Shown here: in pieces, positions 53,928 to 63,069 of the stretch
How the letters are laid out: each line of letters starts with the position of its first letter
Numbering within the stretch: position 1 is the stretch's first letter
Origin: Desulfofundulus salinus
GTDB lineage: Bacteria; Bacillota; Desulfotomaculia; Desulfotomaculales; Desulfovirgulaceae
DNA length: 64,000 nucleotides
Assembly: GCF_003627965.1 (NCBI RefSeq)
Contig: NZ_RBWE01000001.1
Coordinates: forward strand, 688,546-752,545
Direction: 5' to 3'
Program-made: the position numbers and the translations under genes
Notes under the pieces: generated by a model
What the model was told of the DNA's origin: nothing
Seen by the model: only the letters and a program-made list of their open reading frames with translations
Databases searched by the model: none

Positions 53928-55166
53928 ATGCCCGTAATAGACCTGGCCCGGCTGCTCGTCAACCTGTCCCTGGCCCTGGATTTCTCCCGCCGGGGTTTAA
54001 TGCGCCATCACCAGCGGGTGGCCCTGATAGCCCTGCGCCTGGGTGAAGCGGCGGGCATGTCGGGGGATGAACGTTTTGACCTTTTTAAAGCGGCCATCAT
54101 TCACGATGCCGGGGCGGTTACCTGGCCCGAAAAGGATGCCCTGGAAGTTTTCGACGTGCAGCAACCCTGGGAACACTGCCACCGGGGTTACCGGTTTATT
54201 TCCGATGTAGCTGTTTTATCGCCTGCCGCTGAAATTATCCTTTCCCACCACGACCGCTGGCAGGGAGGAAATCCTTCCGGGAATATAAAGGCCGGTATTC
54301 CCCTGGCAGCCCGGATTATTCATCTGGCTGACCGGCTGGACGTGTTACTGAACGACGGGGAGTACGTCCTGGATCAAAAAGAGTCCATTATCAGGCAGGT
54401 TCAGCTGCTTGCGGGAAAAGTTTTTGATCCCGACCTGGTGGATATTTTTATGCAGCTGGCCAGGGCGGAAAGCTTCTGGCTGGATATTACCGCTCCCTGC
54501 CTGACCGAAAACCTGCTGGAACTGGTGGGGGAGCACGCTTCCACCATTGACCTTGCCGATCTCATTTCCATAGCCCGCCTTTTTGCCCGGGTCATCGACG
54601 CCAAGAGCCCTTTCACCCACCGCCATTCCCGGGGGGTGGCTGCGGTGGCCCGCTACCTGGCCCGGCGCATGGGGATGTCCGACGAGGATTGCCTGTTGAT
54701 GGAGGTGGCGGGCCTGCTGCATGACCTGGGCAAGTTGACCGTCCCGGAGGATATTCTGGAGAAACCTGGGCGCTTAACCGAAAAGGAATTTAACCGTGTC
54801 AAGCAGCATACTTACTATACTTACTGGCTGCTCAAGCCCTTCGACAACCAACTGCCGATTGCCCGCTGGGCGGCCTTCCACCACGAAAAAATAAATGGCC
54901 AGGGATATCCTTTCCGGCTGTCCGGTTCCCAGTTGTGCCCGGGGGCCAGGATTATGGCGGTAAGTGATATCTTTACGGCCCTGAAGGAGGACCGCCCGTA
55001 CCGGCCCGGCATGGCCTGGCCGGAGATAGAGCGTATTATTGCCCGGCAGGCCGGGCAGGGTATGCTGGACGGGGATGTGGCGGGGGTGCTTATTGACAGC
55101 CGGGGAGAGTTGGAAGAAATATGGGGTGACCTGGTCACTGCCGGGGACCACTGTGCCCTGGGATAA
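53928..55166 (+). CDS. HD-GYP domain protein with tandem HD domains
   Basis: A 412-residue cytoplasmic protein. The N-terminal HD-like domain (HHQRVALIALRLGEAAGM, IIHDAGAVTW, ILSHHDRWQGG) and the C-terminal HD-GYP (HRHSRGVAAVARYLARRMGM, LLHDLGKLTVPEDILEKPG, HHEKINGQGYPF, DIFTALKEDRPYRPGM) both keep metal ligands. It probably hydrolyses cyclic-di-GMP or a related dinucleotide. ATG 53928 is nine bases after GGGGGAGG; the open frame upstream lacks family similarity. No sensor domain is present, so it is probably controlled by a partner. Confidence 0.9.
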   Translation: MPVIDLARLLVNLSLALDFSRRGLMRHHQRVALIALRLGEAAGMSGDERFDLFKAAIIHDAGAVTWPEKDALEVFDVQQPWEHCHRGYRFISDVAVLSPAAEIILSHHDRWQGGNPSGNIKAGIPLAARIIHLADRLDVLLNDGEYVLDQKESIIRQVQLLAGKVFDPDLVDIFMQLARAESFWLDITAPCLTENLLELVGEHASTIDLADLISIARLFARVIDAKSPFTHRHSRGVAAVARYLARRMGMSDEDCLLMEVAGLLHDLGKLTVPEDILEKPGRLTEKEFNRVKQHTYYTYWLLKPFDNQLPIARWAAFHHEKINGQGYPFRLSGSQLCPGARIMAVSDIFTALKEDRPYRPGMAWPEIERIIARQAGQGMLDGDVAGVLIDSRGELEEIWGDLVTAGDHCALG

Positions 55167-55251
55167 AATGGGCGTGATAAACGCGGTAATTCTCAGGTGT
55201 TCTCAAGAAAATGGATAACCGGCCGGAGATTTTAAAAGGAAGGTGGAAATT

Positions 55252-56433
55252 ATGTCTTATCCTCCCCTGGCGGAGCTGGAAACCAGGGTAAAGCGTTTCC
55301 AGGAGGTTTTGCGTGCACAGGGCATGGATGGCGCCCTGCTCCTGCAGGGAGCGGATCTGGTTTATTTTTGCGGCACCACCCAGAACGCCCATCTTTATAT
55401 CCCGGCCCGGGGGCGTGCCCTTTTCATGATCCGGCGGAGCAAAGAGCGCATTGATCCCGCCCTGGTGCCGGCGGAAGTGGTGCCCCTGCGCAGGCTGGAA
55501 GAGATTCCCCAACTGTTATCCGCCCGCGGCCTGGCGGTGCCCGGGGTGCTGGGCATGGAGCTGGACGTGCTGCCGGTTAACCTGTATCGCCGCTACGAAA
55601 AAATTTTTCCCGGCCGGATTATTGACTGCTCGCTCCAGATCAGGGAACTGCGGGCTGTGAAGTCGGCGTACGAGATCGGTCTTTTAAAAGAGTCTGCAGT
55701 CATGATGGACAATGTCTTTGCCCGGATTCCGGAAATGCTCCGGGAGGGAATGGACGAGCTTGAGCTGGCCGCCCGCTTGGAGGCGGCAGCCCGTTGTGCC
55801 GGCCATATGGGCCTGATCCGGGTGCGGGGATTTAACCAGGAGTTCTTCTGGGGATGCCTCCTGGCGGGGCCCAGCGGTGGGGTGCCCAGTTACTTTGACA
55901 GCCCCCTGGGCGGGCCCGGCCTTACGCCGGCTTTTCCCTTTGGTGTGGGCAGGCACCGCCTTGCTCCCGGCGAACCGGTGATGGTTGACTATGTGGGGGT
56001 AGTCAACGGCTACCAGGTGGACATGACCCGGGTTTTTGCCCTGGGGTACCTGCCTGAAGACCTGCTCAGGGCCCATGAGACGGCGGTAAACATCCAGAAT
56101 GCCCTGGTGGCGGCGGCCCGGCCGGGAGTAACATGCGGGGAACTTTACGACCTGGCCCTGGAAATGGCTACCGGCGCCGGCCTGGCGGAACACTTCATGG
56201 GCTGCGGTGAGCAGGTGCGTTTTGTGGGCCACGGCATCGGCCTGGAATTGAACGAGTTGCCCGTGCTGGCCCGGGGGGCGAAGGATAAGCTGCGGGCGGG
56301 TATGGTGCTGGCTATAGAGCCCAAATTTATCTTTCCGGGCCGGGGGGCGGTGGGTATTGAGAATACCTTTGTGGTTGGGGAGGAGGGGTTGGAGAGGTTA
56401 ACTACATTCCCGGATGAAGTGGTAATTGTTTAG
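55252..56433 (+). CDS. M24 family metallopeptidase (Xaa-Pro dipeptidase-like)
   Basis: A 393-residue protein with a creatinase-like N-terminal domain and a pita-bread C-terminal domain. The metal ligands are visible: Asp in VMVDYVG, Asp in YQVDMTRVFALG, His in FVGHGIGLELNELP, Glu in LAIEPKFIFPG and Glu in GIENTFVV. AGGAAGGTGG lies five bases before ATG 55252. Probably cleaves X-Pro dipeptides; relatives with changed specificity exist. Confidence 0.93.
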   Translation: MSYPPLAELETRVKRFQEVLRAQGMDGALLLQGADLVYFCGTTQNAHLYIPARGRALFMIRRSKERIDPALVPAEVVPLRRLEEIPQLLSARGLAVPGVLGMELDVLPVNLYRRYEKIFPGRIIDCSLQIRELRAVKSAYEIGLLKESAVMMDNVFARIPEMLREGMDELELAARLEAAARCAGHMGLIRVRGFNQEFFWGCLLAGPSGGVPSYFDSPLGGPGLTPAFPFGVGRHRLAPGEPVMVDYVGVVNGYQVDMTRVFALGYLPEDLLRAHETAVNIQNALVAAARPGVTCGELYDLALEMATGAGLAEHFMGCGEQVRFVGHGIGLELNELPVLARGAKDKLRAGMVLAIEPKFIFPGRGAVGIENTFVVGEEGLERLTTFPDEVVIV

Positions 56434-56454
56434 TTTGTCTTACATTGACTGTTT

Positions 56455-57003
56455 TTGCAATTTATTGCTACTTTTTTATTGGAGCCCGCTGGAAATTCCA
56501 GTTTTAAGGAAATTCTGGTCCGTTTCGAACGCTGCCTGGGCTGTCGTTCCTGCCAGCTGGCCTGTGCCGTGGCCCACTCCGGTGCCGGCAGCCTCCTGGG
56601 CGCCGTGTTGAACGGTGAAAGGCCCCGCGCCCGCATTTTCATCCACCAGGCGGGCGGGTACAGAGCCCCCCTGAACTGCCGCCACTGCCAGGACGCTCCC
56701 TGCATCGACGCCTGCATTGCCGGAGCCATGTACAGGAAGGATGACGGTACCGTGACCAATGTGGGCGGCGAGCAGCAGTGTACCGCCTGCTGGATGTGCG
56801 TCATGGTCTGCCCGTACGGTGTGATCCGTAGCAATGCTGAGGGCACCATGGCCCTGAAGTGCGACCGGGAGTGCCGGGGCGAAAAAGAGGTGCCGGCCTG
56901 TGTCCGGGCCTGCCCCACCGGGGCTCTGGTCTACGACGAGGTGGACGACTACAGTGATAAGCGGCGTCTGGATGTCCTGAACCGCGCTTTGAGCAATCTA
57001 TAG
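56455..57003 (+). CDS. Polyferredoxin-like 4Fe-4S electron transfer protein (CooF/HycB type)
   Basis: A 182-residue protein with four cysteine groups: CLGCRSCQLAC near residue 27, CRHCQDAPCIDAC near 75, CTACWMCVMVC near 110 and CDRECRGEKEVPACVRAC near 136. This fits four [4Fe-4S] clusters as in CooF, HycB and DMSO-reductase-type beta subunits. The start is uncertain: TTG 56455 has no clear ribosome site and the conserved part begins only at ILVRFERC. No catalytic partner is adjacent; the next genes encode a siroheme-type protein and a Cys-rich protein. Confidence 0.85.
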   Translation: MQFIATFLLEPAGNSSFKEILVRFERCLGCRSCQLACAVAHSGAGSLLGAVLNGERPRARIFIHQAGGYRAPLNCRHCQDAPCIDACIAGAMYRKDDGTVTNVGGEQQCTACWMCVMVCPYGVIRSNAEGTMALKCDRECRGEKEVPACVRACPTGALVYDEVDDYSDKRRLDVLNRALSNL

Positions 57004-57037
57004 CTCCCAGTATGTGGAGCGGGGCTCTGTCGCCTTT

Positions 57038-57071
57038 AAAGCCGGGCCCGGTTTAGCACCGGCCCGGCTTT
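57038..57071 (+). terminator. Bidirectional-looking terminator after the ferredoxin gene
   Basis: AAAGCCGGGCC (57038-57048) pairs perfectly with GGCCCGGCTTT (57061-57071), followed by AAAGCTTTAAA. It separates the ferredoxin gene from the siroheme-protein gene, so the two are probably different transcripts. Confidence 0.75.
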
Positions 57072-57261
57072 AAAGCTTTAAATATCAATCAGGGTGGGGC
57101 AACCTTATTAGTAATAAGAAAAAATATTATTTCTAAGAAGGAATATTCCTGGCTCTGGCAAATATCATTAATCAGGTACCCGCTGGACAAAAAGGAGCAG
57201 GTTGTGGCGGGTATGACAGCAGTATTCAATCAATTGATAAAAAGGAGGTTGTGTTCCCCCA

Positions 57262-57969
57262 ATGGGTGAAGGGTATTTCAAGCAGAGAAACGGCTTGATT
57301 GCTGTGGACATCATGGCCGCTTGCGGCGTGATGACTCCGGAACAATGGGCTGGCCTGGGCCAGGCAGCCCGGGAAAATAATGTGTTCCGGCTGAAGATGA
57401 CCGCCCGCCAGACGGTGGTAGTTTTGCTGCCGGAGGAAAATGTGGAGAAGCTGGTGGCCGCCCTGGAGCCGCTCGGTTTGCAGGTGGCCCCCTTCGGCAA
57501 GGTGGTGCGACCGGTGAAAGCCTGCCCGGGAAACGAGTCCCTGTGCCCGCGGGCCATTGCCGATGCCCTGGGCCTGGGAATCGCGATCCAGGAAAAGTAC
57601 GTGGGGCAGGAGGTGCCCAAGGATTTTAAAATTGCCGTGGCGGGGTGTGCCCGGGGCTGCACGGACCCCCAGTGCGCCGATTTTGGTGCTCGGGCTTCGG
57701 GTCAAGACCGGTTTGACGTTTTCATCGGCGGACGGGGAGGTACGGTTAAACCGGTTCACGGCATTGCCATTGCGCGCAAAGTAACTGCTGAACAGGTGCT
57801 GGGGCTGCTGGATTTTGTACTGGAACGCTACCGCAGTCTGGCCCAGCCCTACGAGCGCCTCTGTCAAACCCTGGCCCGGGCCGGGGAGGGGCAGTTCCAG
57901 CCGCCCGCAGAACTTCTGGCATCGCCGGGGGAAGAGGCGTCTGAATTTGCCAGGTTTTTGCAAGGTTAG
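57262..57969 (+). CDS. Small siroheme sulfite/nitrite reductase-like protein
   Basis: A 235-residue protein with one ferredoxin-like half domain (residues 1-75) and one siroheme/[4Fe-4S] domain. The cluster ligands are in ACPGNESLCPRA (Cys-x5-Cys) and VAGCARGCTDPQCADFG (Cys-x3-Cys). The size matches the low-molecular-weight assimilatory-type sulfite reductases of anaerobes rather than two-repeat CysI/NirA. It may reduce sulfite or nitrite or serve in redox sensing. GGAGG upstream; 19 bases after it comes the Cys-rich gene, likely co-transcribed. Confidence 0.85.
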   Translation: MGEGYFKQRNGLIAVDIMAACGVMTPEQWAGLGQAARENNVFRLKMTARQTVVVLLPEENVEKLVAALEPLGLQVAPFGKVVRPVKACPGNESLCPRAIADALGLGIAIQEKYVGQEVPKDFKIAVAGCARGCTDPQCADFGARASGQDRFDVFIGGRGGTVKPVHGIAIARKVTAEQVLGLLDFVLERYRSLAQPYERLCQTLARAGEGQFQPPAELLASPGEEASEFARFLQG

Positions 57970-57988
57970 GGGAGGTGGTAATTGAAAG

Positions 57989-58444
57989 ATGGCCACGGTT
58001 AGAGTTGAAGAGATAAATTTAGCAGCTTTAGAAGCGCAATTGGACAGGATCTGTCAAGGCTGTGATTTATATAATTCCGCCGGTTGCAAGGAGTCCCAGT
58101 GTCTGGTGGGGTTCGCCCGTAAGGTTTTAAGCTTTGCCGCCCAGAAGAAGCTCCTGGATATTCCCGGGGCGAGCAAGCTTCTTCCCACCCAGGACTTTAA
58201 ACCCTACTACCCGGAACAGGTGGCCGGGGCCATTGCTGAAACCTGCCGCCAGTGCCGGCAGTGCCGCGATAACCATTCCCCCGACTGCGTTATTGCCCTG
58301 GTGCGTTCGGCCCTTGAAAGCGCCCTGCTGCAGGAAACCATCGACTACCCGGGCAGCGTCTTCCTTTACCTGGCCCGGATCAAGGAGCAGCACCCCCAGT
58401 TGGCCGCCCTTTTAGCCCGGGAGCTGCAGAAGGGCAGGACCTGA
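57989..58444 (+). CDS. Cysteine-rich protein of unknown function
   Basis: A 151-residue soluble protein with two cysteine groups. The first is CQGCDLYNSAGCKESQC (residues 22-38), the second CRQCRQCRDNHSPDC (residues 86-100). The spacing could hold an iron-sulfur cluster or zinc but fits no ferredoxin pattern I know. The rest is helical. It directly follows the siroheme protein and probably serves it as electron donor, maturation factor or sensor. GGGGAGGTGG precedes the ATG. Confidence 0.75.
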   Translation: MATVRVEEINLAALEAQLDRICQGCDLYNSAGCKESQCLVGFARKVLSFAAQKKLLDIPGASKLLPTQDFKPYYPEQVAGAIAETCRQCRQCRDNHSPDCVIALVRSALESALLQETIDYPGSVFLYLARIKEQHPQLAALLARELQKGRT

Positions 58445-58472
58445 AAAGTTACGTAAAAGCGAGGAATAGCCT

Positions 58473-58739
58473 ATGAATGTAATGGCTGATCATGAAAAAT
58501 CACGGCAAACCCAGGTACAATACCTGGCCATCTCACCGGAAGACCTGGGGATTATGGCCGGGTACCGGGATCTGTTTGTTAGAGAAGCCGACAGGGTAGT
58601 GGATTATTTCTACAGCCATATTTTGCAGTTTCCCCACCTGAAAGAAATTATCGAGAGGCACAGCAATGTAGACAGGCTGATCCAGAAGAACAGGGAAGCT
58701 ATTATGAAGATGCAGAAGATCAACGATGATAATCTATAG
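58473..58739 (+). CDS. N-terminal half of a sensor globin, standalone or truncated
   Basis: An 88-residue protein similar to the start of protoglobin/globin-coupled sensor domains: LAISPEDLGIMAGYRDLF and VVDYFYSHILQFPHLKEI. It ends with TAG before the helix that would hold the heme-ligating histidine. The gene after it encodes a chemoreceptor with its own membrane helices. This may be the relic of a HemAT-like sensor or a short heme-free domain. It starts at ATG 58473 with a weak AGGAATAG site. Confidence 0.6.
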   Translation: MNVMADHEKSRQTQVQYLAISPEDLGIMAGYRDLFVREADRVVDYFYSHILQFPHLKEIIERHSNVDRLIQKNREAIMKMQKINDDNL

Positions 58740-58750
58740 GGGGGCTTGCC

Positions 58751-59961
58751 ATGGGATTGCAAAGTGAGGTGTTGTGCCGCCTGGCCGCGAGGGGCAGTTT
58801 GTTCCGGGTGTTGTTTCTTTCCATGATTGTGATGGGATTGCTTATCGGGGCGGTTTTCCCTTTTTTTATGGTAGCCCTGGGATTGCCCTCCGGAATGGTA
58901 TTCCGGCCGTCGTTTTTTGGAGCCTGTGTACTGGCGGGGCTGCTCGTCGGAGAGATCAACTACCTGCTGGCTCGTTTCGTACTGGCCATTCCTTTAAAAA
59001 ACCTGGCCGGGATGGCTGAACGGGTGGCCAGCGGTGATTTGAAAGACGGGGGCGACCTTTTTTGCAGCCGGGAATTATAAGGCGGGGTGACATGGTGGAA
59101 AAAGACGCAATTGGCCAACTAATCGGTTCGTTTGAACAAATGCGCCGAAACTTGGCCCACCTGATCGGCGAAGTTGCGGAAGAGGCCAGGAAGGCATCGG
59201 AGCTGGCCGAGCAGCTTTCCAGCGCCACGGATCAGATCTCCCAGGGGGCTACAGAAACGGCCAGCGCGGCGGTTCAGATTTCCGCCAGCGTGGAGGAAGT
59301 GGCCGGGCGGGCGGAAACGGTGGCCCGAACGGCCGGCCGGGCCGCTTCCCTGGCCGAAGACGGCGGCCGGAAGATGGATGAGGTTAGCCGCCAGATCCGT
59401 ACCATGCATGATACCACACGCCAGGCGGTGGAACGGGTGGAGCGTTTTGCCCGGATGTCCGAGCAGATCGGGGAAATACTGGGCATTATCAGCAGCATTG
59501 CCGACCAGACCAACCTGCTGGCGTTGAACGCGGCCATTGAAGCCGCCCGGGCCGGGGAACACGGCCGGGGCTTTGCCGTGGTGGCCGAAGAGGTGCGCAA
59601 GCTGGCGGAGAGATCGGCCTCTTCAGCCGAGGAAATAGGCAACCTGGTGTCAGCCATCCGGGAAGAGATCAGCGAGGTCACTGCCCTGATGGAAGGATCG
59701 GCCCGGGAGGCGGACCGGGGCCTGGCGGTGGTTGAGGAGGCCGGCACCGCCTTTAAGGAAATTTTAAGTGCGGTGCAGGAAGTGGATTCCCAGGTGGCCG
59801 ATGTAGCGACGGCTTCCCGGCAGGTGTCGGAGGCGGTACAAAATATCGCCGCCTCCACCGAAGAGCAAAGCGCCCTGCTGCAGGAAACCGCCAGCAGCAT
59901 TGCCACCCTTTCCAGCATGGCCGAGAAGTTAAAGGCTATGGCTGCCCGGTTTACGGTTTAA
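58751..59961 (+). pseudogene. Methyl-accepting chemotaxis protein gene, frameshifted in a T6 run
   Basis: The first frame (58751-59080) gives two membrane helices and a HAMP start ([23 protein letters not shown]) and then stops. The second frame, open from about 59062, continues the HAMP domain ([23 protein letters not shown]) and a complete signalling domain with the tip [34 protein letters not shown] region. The frames meet at TTTTTT (59058-59063), so a one-base change in this homopolymer separates them. It could be a phase-variable switch, a decayed gene or a base-calling error. Joined length would be about 400 residues. Confidence 0.82.
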
Positions 59962-62058
59962 AACGCCGATTTCAATGATATCCCCGTCGTGCAACTCGTC
60001 GGTAAAGGATGCTTCTTTGCCGTTGAGGGTGAGGCGGATGGGCGGCTTAAGCTCGCTGGGATCCAGGTCAATGTAATTGAAGATGTCGATGAAAATATAA
60101 CTGGAACGCCCCGTCAGGTTGACGGTAGATCCGTTTACCGTGACGGTGATGCCCTGGGTGATTCCGGGGCTGAGTGTACCTCCGGGTATTCCCTGGTTTT
60201 CGGGAAATATCTCTGTGGCATCCTGGTGTTTCCAGAGCTCCTCAGCGACCGGGGCCTTTTGCCCTGCCGGCTGACTGCGGCCTTTCCCATCCCTGGGCCG
60301 GTAGTCCACCCTGTCCCCATCGTGCAGGCGGTAGGCCGGTGGGGCAACCTGGTCGTTCACCAGCACCTCCCACGCCCCCAGTTCCGCCAGAGGAACGGCC
60401 AGGTATTCTGCCAGCCACTCAAAAAGGGGTTTTACGGCGCAGATTTCCACTTCACCATCCAGGGGGATTTCCCGGGATGGTTCGGCGACCTGCCCGTTGA
60501 TTAAACAAAGGGCCGCTGTTTCCACTGGCCTCCCGTTGGCGTGAACGGTGATGGTGCCCGGGGGTGGCAGAAGGTCGGCTACTGTGGCCCGGGCATCTTC
60601 ACCATTCACTGCCGGGTGGACCACAATCCGGTCTCCGTGGGCCACCCTGGTTTGCATGTTGGCTTCCCGGTCATTCACCAGAATCCTGGCCGGTTGGGAG
60701 AGCCCTCCGTAAATGACCTGGCGCTTGCCGTTTAAGGTAAAGGCCAGGTTTTTCCCGTTTTGCCCGATCAGCAGGCGGGGGTTAAAGCCGGTTAAAGCCA
60801 GCACATTCCCCACGGTAAATTCCCGGGCGTTGAAGAGCCGGTGTTCCACCCCGTTCACCATGATGTGGATAAAATCATGGCCCAGTTTGCGTAAAGCAAC
60901 CAGGGCAATGCCCGCTACCGTCACCCCTTCCGGCCCGGGAATTTGATCCTTACCCTCCACCATGAGTACCTGTCCCAGGCTGCGCCGGTCCCGCAGGACC
61001 ACCCGGTTTTTGTCCAGCTCCAGATGCCGGGCAATCTTTTCCGTCAAGCCGGGAACCTGCCCGCCGCCTCCTACGCAAAATACCGAACGGGGTGGTCGCC
61101 CCCCGTTTTGGGCCAGGATTTGGGTGCTGATTTCCCGGGCCAATCTTTCCAGTGCCGGGTCGATGCGGGCCAGCAGGTCCTGGCAGGAGATGGTATTTTC
61201 CATGCCCACGATGTCCGTGTAACGTATATCCTCGCCCCGGACCAGCTCCCTTTTCATGCGCTCGGCGGTGTCAAAATCAACCAGGCAGGTCTGGACAATT
61301 TCCTCGGTAATTTCGTCTCCAGCCACGGGGACCATGCCGTAGGCGGTGATGGCACCGTCCCTGGTGATGGCAATATCGGAGGTGCCGGCGCCGATATCCA
61401 CCAGGGCCAGGTTTAAAAGGCGGTAGTTTTCGGGAATGGCTGCTTCGATGGCGGCAATGGGTTCCAGGGTGAGGCTTAAAGGCTCCAGTTCCACCCTCTG
61501 GAGCACGGCGTAGAGGCTGTTGACCACCGAGCCGGGCAAAAAAGTGGCCAGCACATCGGCTCCAATGGTTTTGCCCCGGTGGCCCACCAGGCTGGAAATG
61601 GGGTAGCCGTCCAGGTAATAAGAAACGATGCTGTAACCTACGCACGTGAAATCCTGTCCGTTGGGCGGCGGTTCGGCTGCCAGTTCCCGGTGGGCCTGCT
61701 GGATGGCTGCCAGTTCCAGGGCGTTCACTTCAGGCCAGTCAATTTCCTGGCCGCTGGTTTCCTGCTCAATGTGGCAGGACCGGGTAATCAGGGAGCGGCC
61801 TGCGGCGGCAATGGCCACATGTCGCAAGGGGAAGCCCAGTTCTCCTTCCAAATCTTTTTTGACCGCCCGTACCGCTTCCGCCACTCCCGGAATGTCGTGG
61901 ATCTGCCCGTCCAGCATGGTTCGCCGGCGGTGTTCCACCAGCCGCTGCGCCGCCAGCCTTAACCGGCCGTCTTCGGGGACGGCTACCAGTCCGATTACCG
62001 TACGGGTGCCGATATCCAGGGCAAAGATGGTATTTTCAGGAGATACTTTTAAAGCCAT
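59929..62058 (-). CDS. FtsA-like actin-fold protein with C-terminal beta-grasp-like repeats
   Basis: A 709-residue protein. Residues 1-390 are an FtsA/PilM-type ATPase: [15 protein letters not shown] (phosphate 1), [15 protein letters not shown] (phosphate 2) and [21 protein letters not shown] (adenosine). The remaining 320 residues contain repeated short domains with [33 protein letters not shown] and [23 protein letters not shown], like ThiS/ubiquitin-type beta-grasp folds. It lacks the FtsA membrane helix, so it is a paralogue, not the divisome FtsA. It overlaps the convergent chemoreceptor gene by 33 bases. GGAAGG precedes the ATG. Confidence 0.85.
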   Translation of the reverse strand: MALKVSPENTIFALDIGTRTVIGLVAVPEDGRLRLAAQRLVEHRRRTMLDGQIHDIPGVAEAVRAVKKDLEGELGFPLRHVAIAAAGRSLITRSCHIEQETSGQEIDWPEVNALELAAIQQAHRELAAEPPPNGQDFTCVGYSIVSYYLDGYPISSLVGHRGKTIGADVLATFLPGSVVNSLYAVLQRVELEPLSLTLEPIAAIEAAIPENYRLLNLALVDIGAGTSDIAITRDGAITAYGMVPVAGDEITEEIVQTCLVDFDTAERMKRELVRGEDIRYTDIVGMENTISCQDLLARIDPALERLAREISTQILAQNGGRPPRSVFCVGGGGQVPGLTEKIARHLELDKNRVVLRDRRSLGQVLMVEGKDQIPGPEGVTVAGIALVALRKLGHDFIHIMVNGVEHRLFNAREFTVGNVLALTGFNPRLLIGQNGKNLAFTLNGKRQVIYGGLSQPARILVNDREANMQTRVAHGDRIVVHPAVNGEDARATVADLLPPPGTITVHANGRPVETAALCLINGQVAEPSREIPLDGEVEICAVKPLFEWLAEYLAVPLAELGAWEVLVNDQVAPPAYRLHDGDRVDYRPRDGKGRSQPAGQKAPVAEELWKHQDATEIFPENQGIPGGTLSPGITQGITVTVNGSTVNLTGRSSYIFIDIFNYIDLDPSELKPPIRLTLNGKEASFTDELHDGDIIEIGVLNRKPGSHSL

Positions 62059-62285
62059 GCCACATACCTTCCCGTTCAGTTCGCCAATAGGGTGTCGATG
62101 TAAACATCTGCCAAAAGGCTGTTATGTTTAGTTATTCTACCTGATCAGAAATGGATCCTGCCTTAGGGCATGTGTTATTTGTTACGGCTGTTGGTGCCTG
62201 CGGGGCAGGAGATCATAAACTTTAGTGCAAAGTTAAAGGGTAGAGGCTTCGATATTTCAAGATTTTGGGGATTTGGTGATGGTGA

Positions 62286-63053
62286 GTGGCGATCCATGCT
62301 GATGGTTTTTTTCTGGATCGGGTATGGCGTACGGCTGCCGGCAATGAAGGGCAGCCGGTCACCATACTCGAGGACATTACAGCCCACTTTCCCGGGGGTA
62401 CCATCACGGCCCTGGTGGGGCCGTCGGGTTCGGGTAAAAGTTCCCTGCTGCGTCTTTTAAACCGTCTGGATGAACCCAGCCGGGGCAGGCTTTACTGGCA
62501 GGGCAAGCCCCTGGAAGGGTATCCCGTGCGGGAACTGCGGCGTCAGGTGGGCATGTTGTTTCAAACCCCGGTCCTTTTTCCCGGTACCGTAGAAGAAAAC
62601 CTCCTTTACGGTCCCCGGGTTACCCGCTCGGCCCCGCGCGTAGAGCCGGCAGAGTTGCTGGAACAGGTCGGGCTGGACGGCACGTTTTTGCGGCGGGACG
62701 TGAGCAGCCTTTCCGGTGGCCAGGCCCAGCGGGTTGCCCTGGCCCGGGTGCTGGCCAACCGGCCGGCGGCCCTTTTGCTGGACGAACCCACTTCAGCCCT
62801 GGATCCCGGGGCCCGGGATGAGATAGAAGCGTTGATCACGCGGCTGCAGCGGGAAAATGACCTCACCGTGGTGTGGGTAACCCACGATGCCGCCCAGGCC
62901 CTGCGGGTAGCCCGGGTGCTGGCCGTCATACAAAAGGGGCGCCTTACGGCCTGCGGTCCGAAGGAGGATTTCATGCGCGGCGATGTCGATCCCTGGGTGC
63001 GCCAGTTCTTCCAGGAGGGCAGGCACACCCCGCAAAGGTGCTGCCGGCCCTGA
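62286..63053 (+). CDS. fetA: ABC transporter ATPase, FetA/YbbL type
   Basis: A 255-residue ATPase with Walker A GPSGSGKSSLLRLLNRLDEPS, Q-loop VGMLFQTPVLFPGTV, signature LSGGQAQRVALARVL, Walker B ALLLDEPTSALDP and H-loop VWVTHDAAQAL. The wording around the Q-loop and the neighbouring FetB-like permease support a metal (iron) exporter. The start is GTG 62286; the ribosome site is weak. The 227-base gap upstream has no feature I can name. Confidence 0.87.
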   Translation: MAIHADGFFLDRVWRTAAGNEGQPVTILEDITAHFPGGTITALVGPSGSGKSSLLRLLNRLDEPSRGRLYWQGKPLEGYPVRELRRQVGMLFQTPVLFPGTVEENLLYGPRVTRSAPRVEPAELLEQVGLDGTFLRRDVSSLSGGQAQRVALARVLANRPAALLLDEPTSALDPGARDEIEALITRLQRENDLTVVWVTHDAAQALRVARVLAVIQKGRLTACGPKEDFMRGDVDPWVRQFFQEGRHTPQRCCRP

Positions 63054-63069
63054 AAAGAGGTGAAATCCC

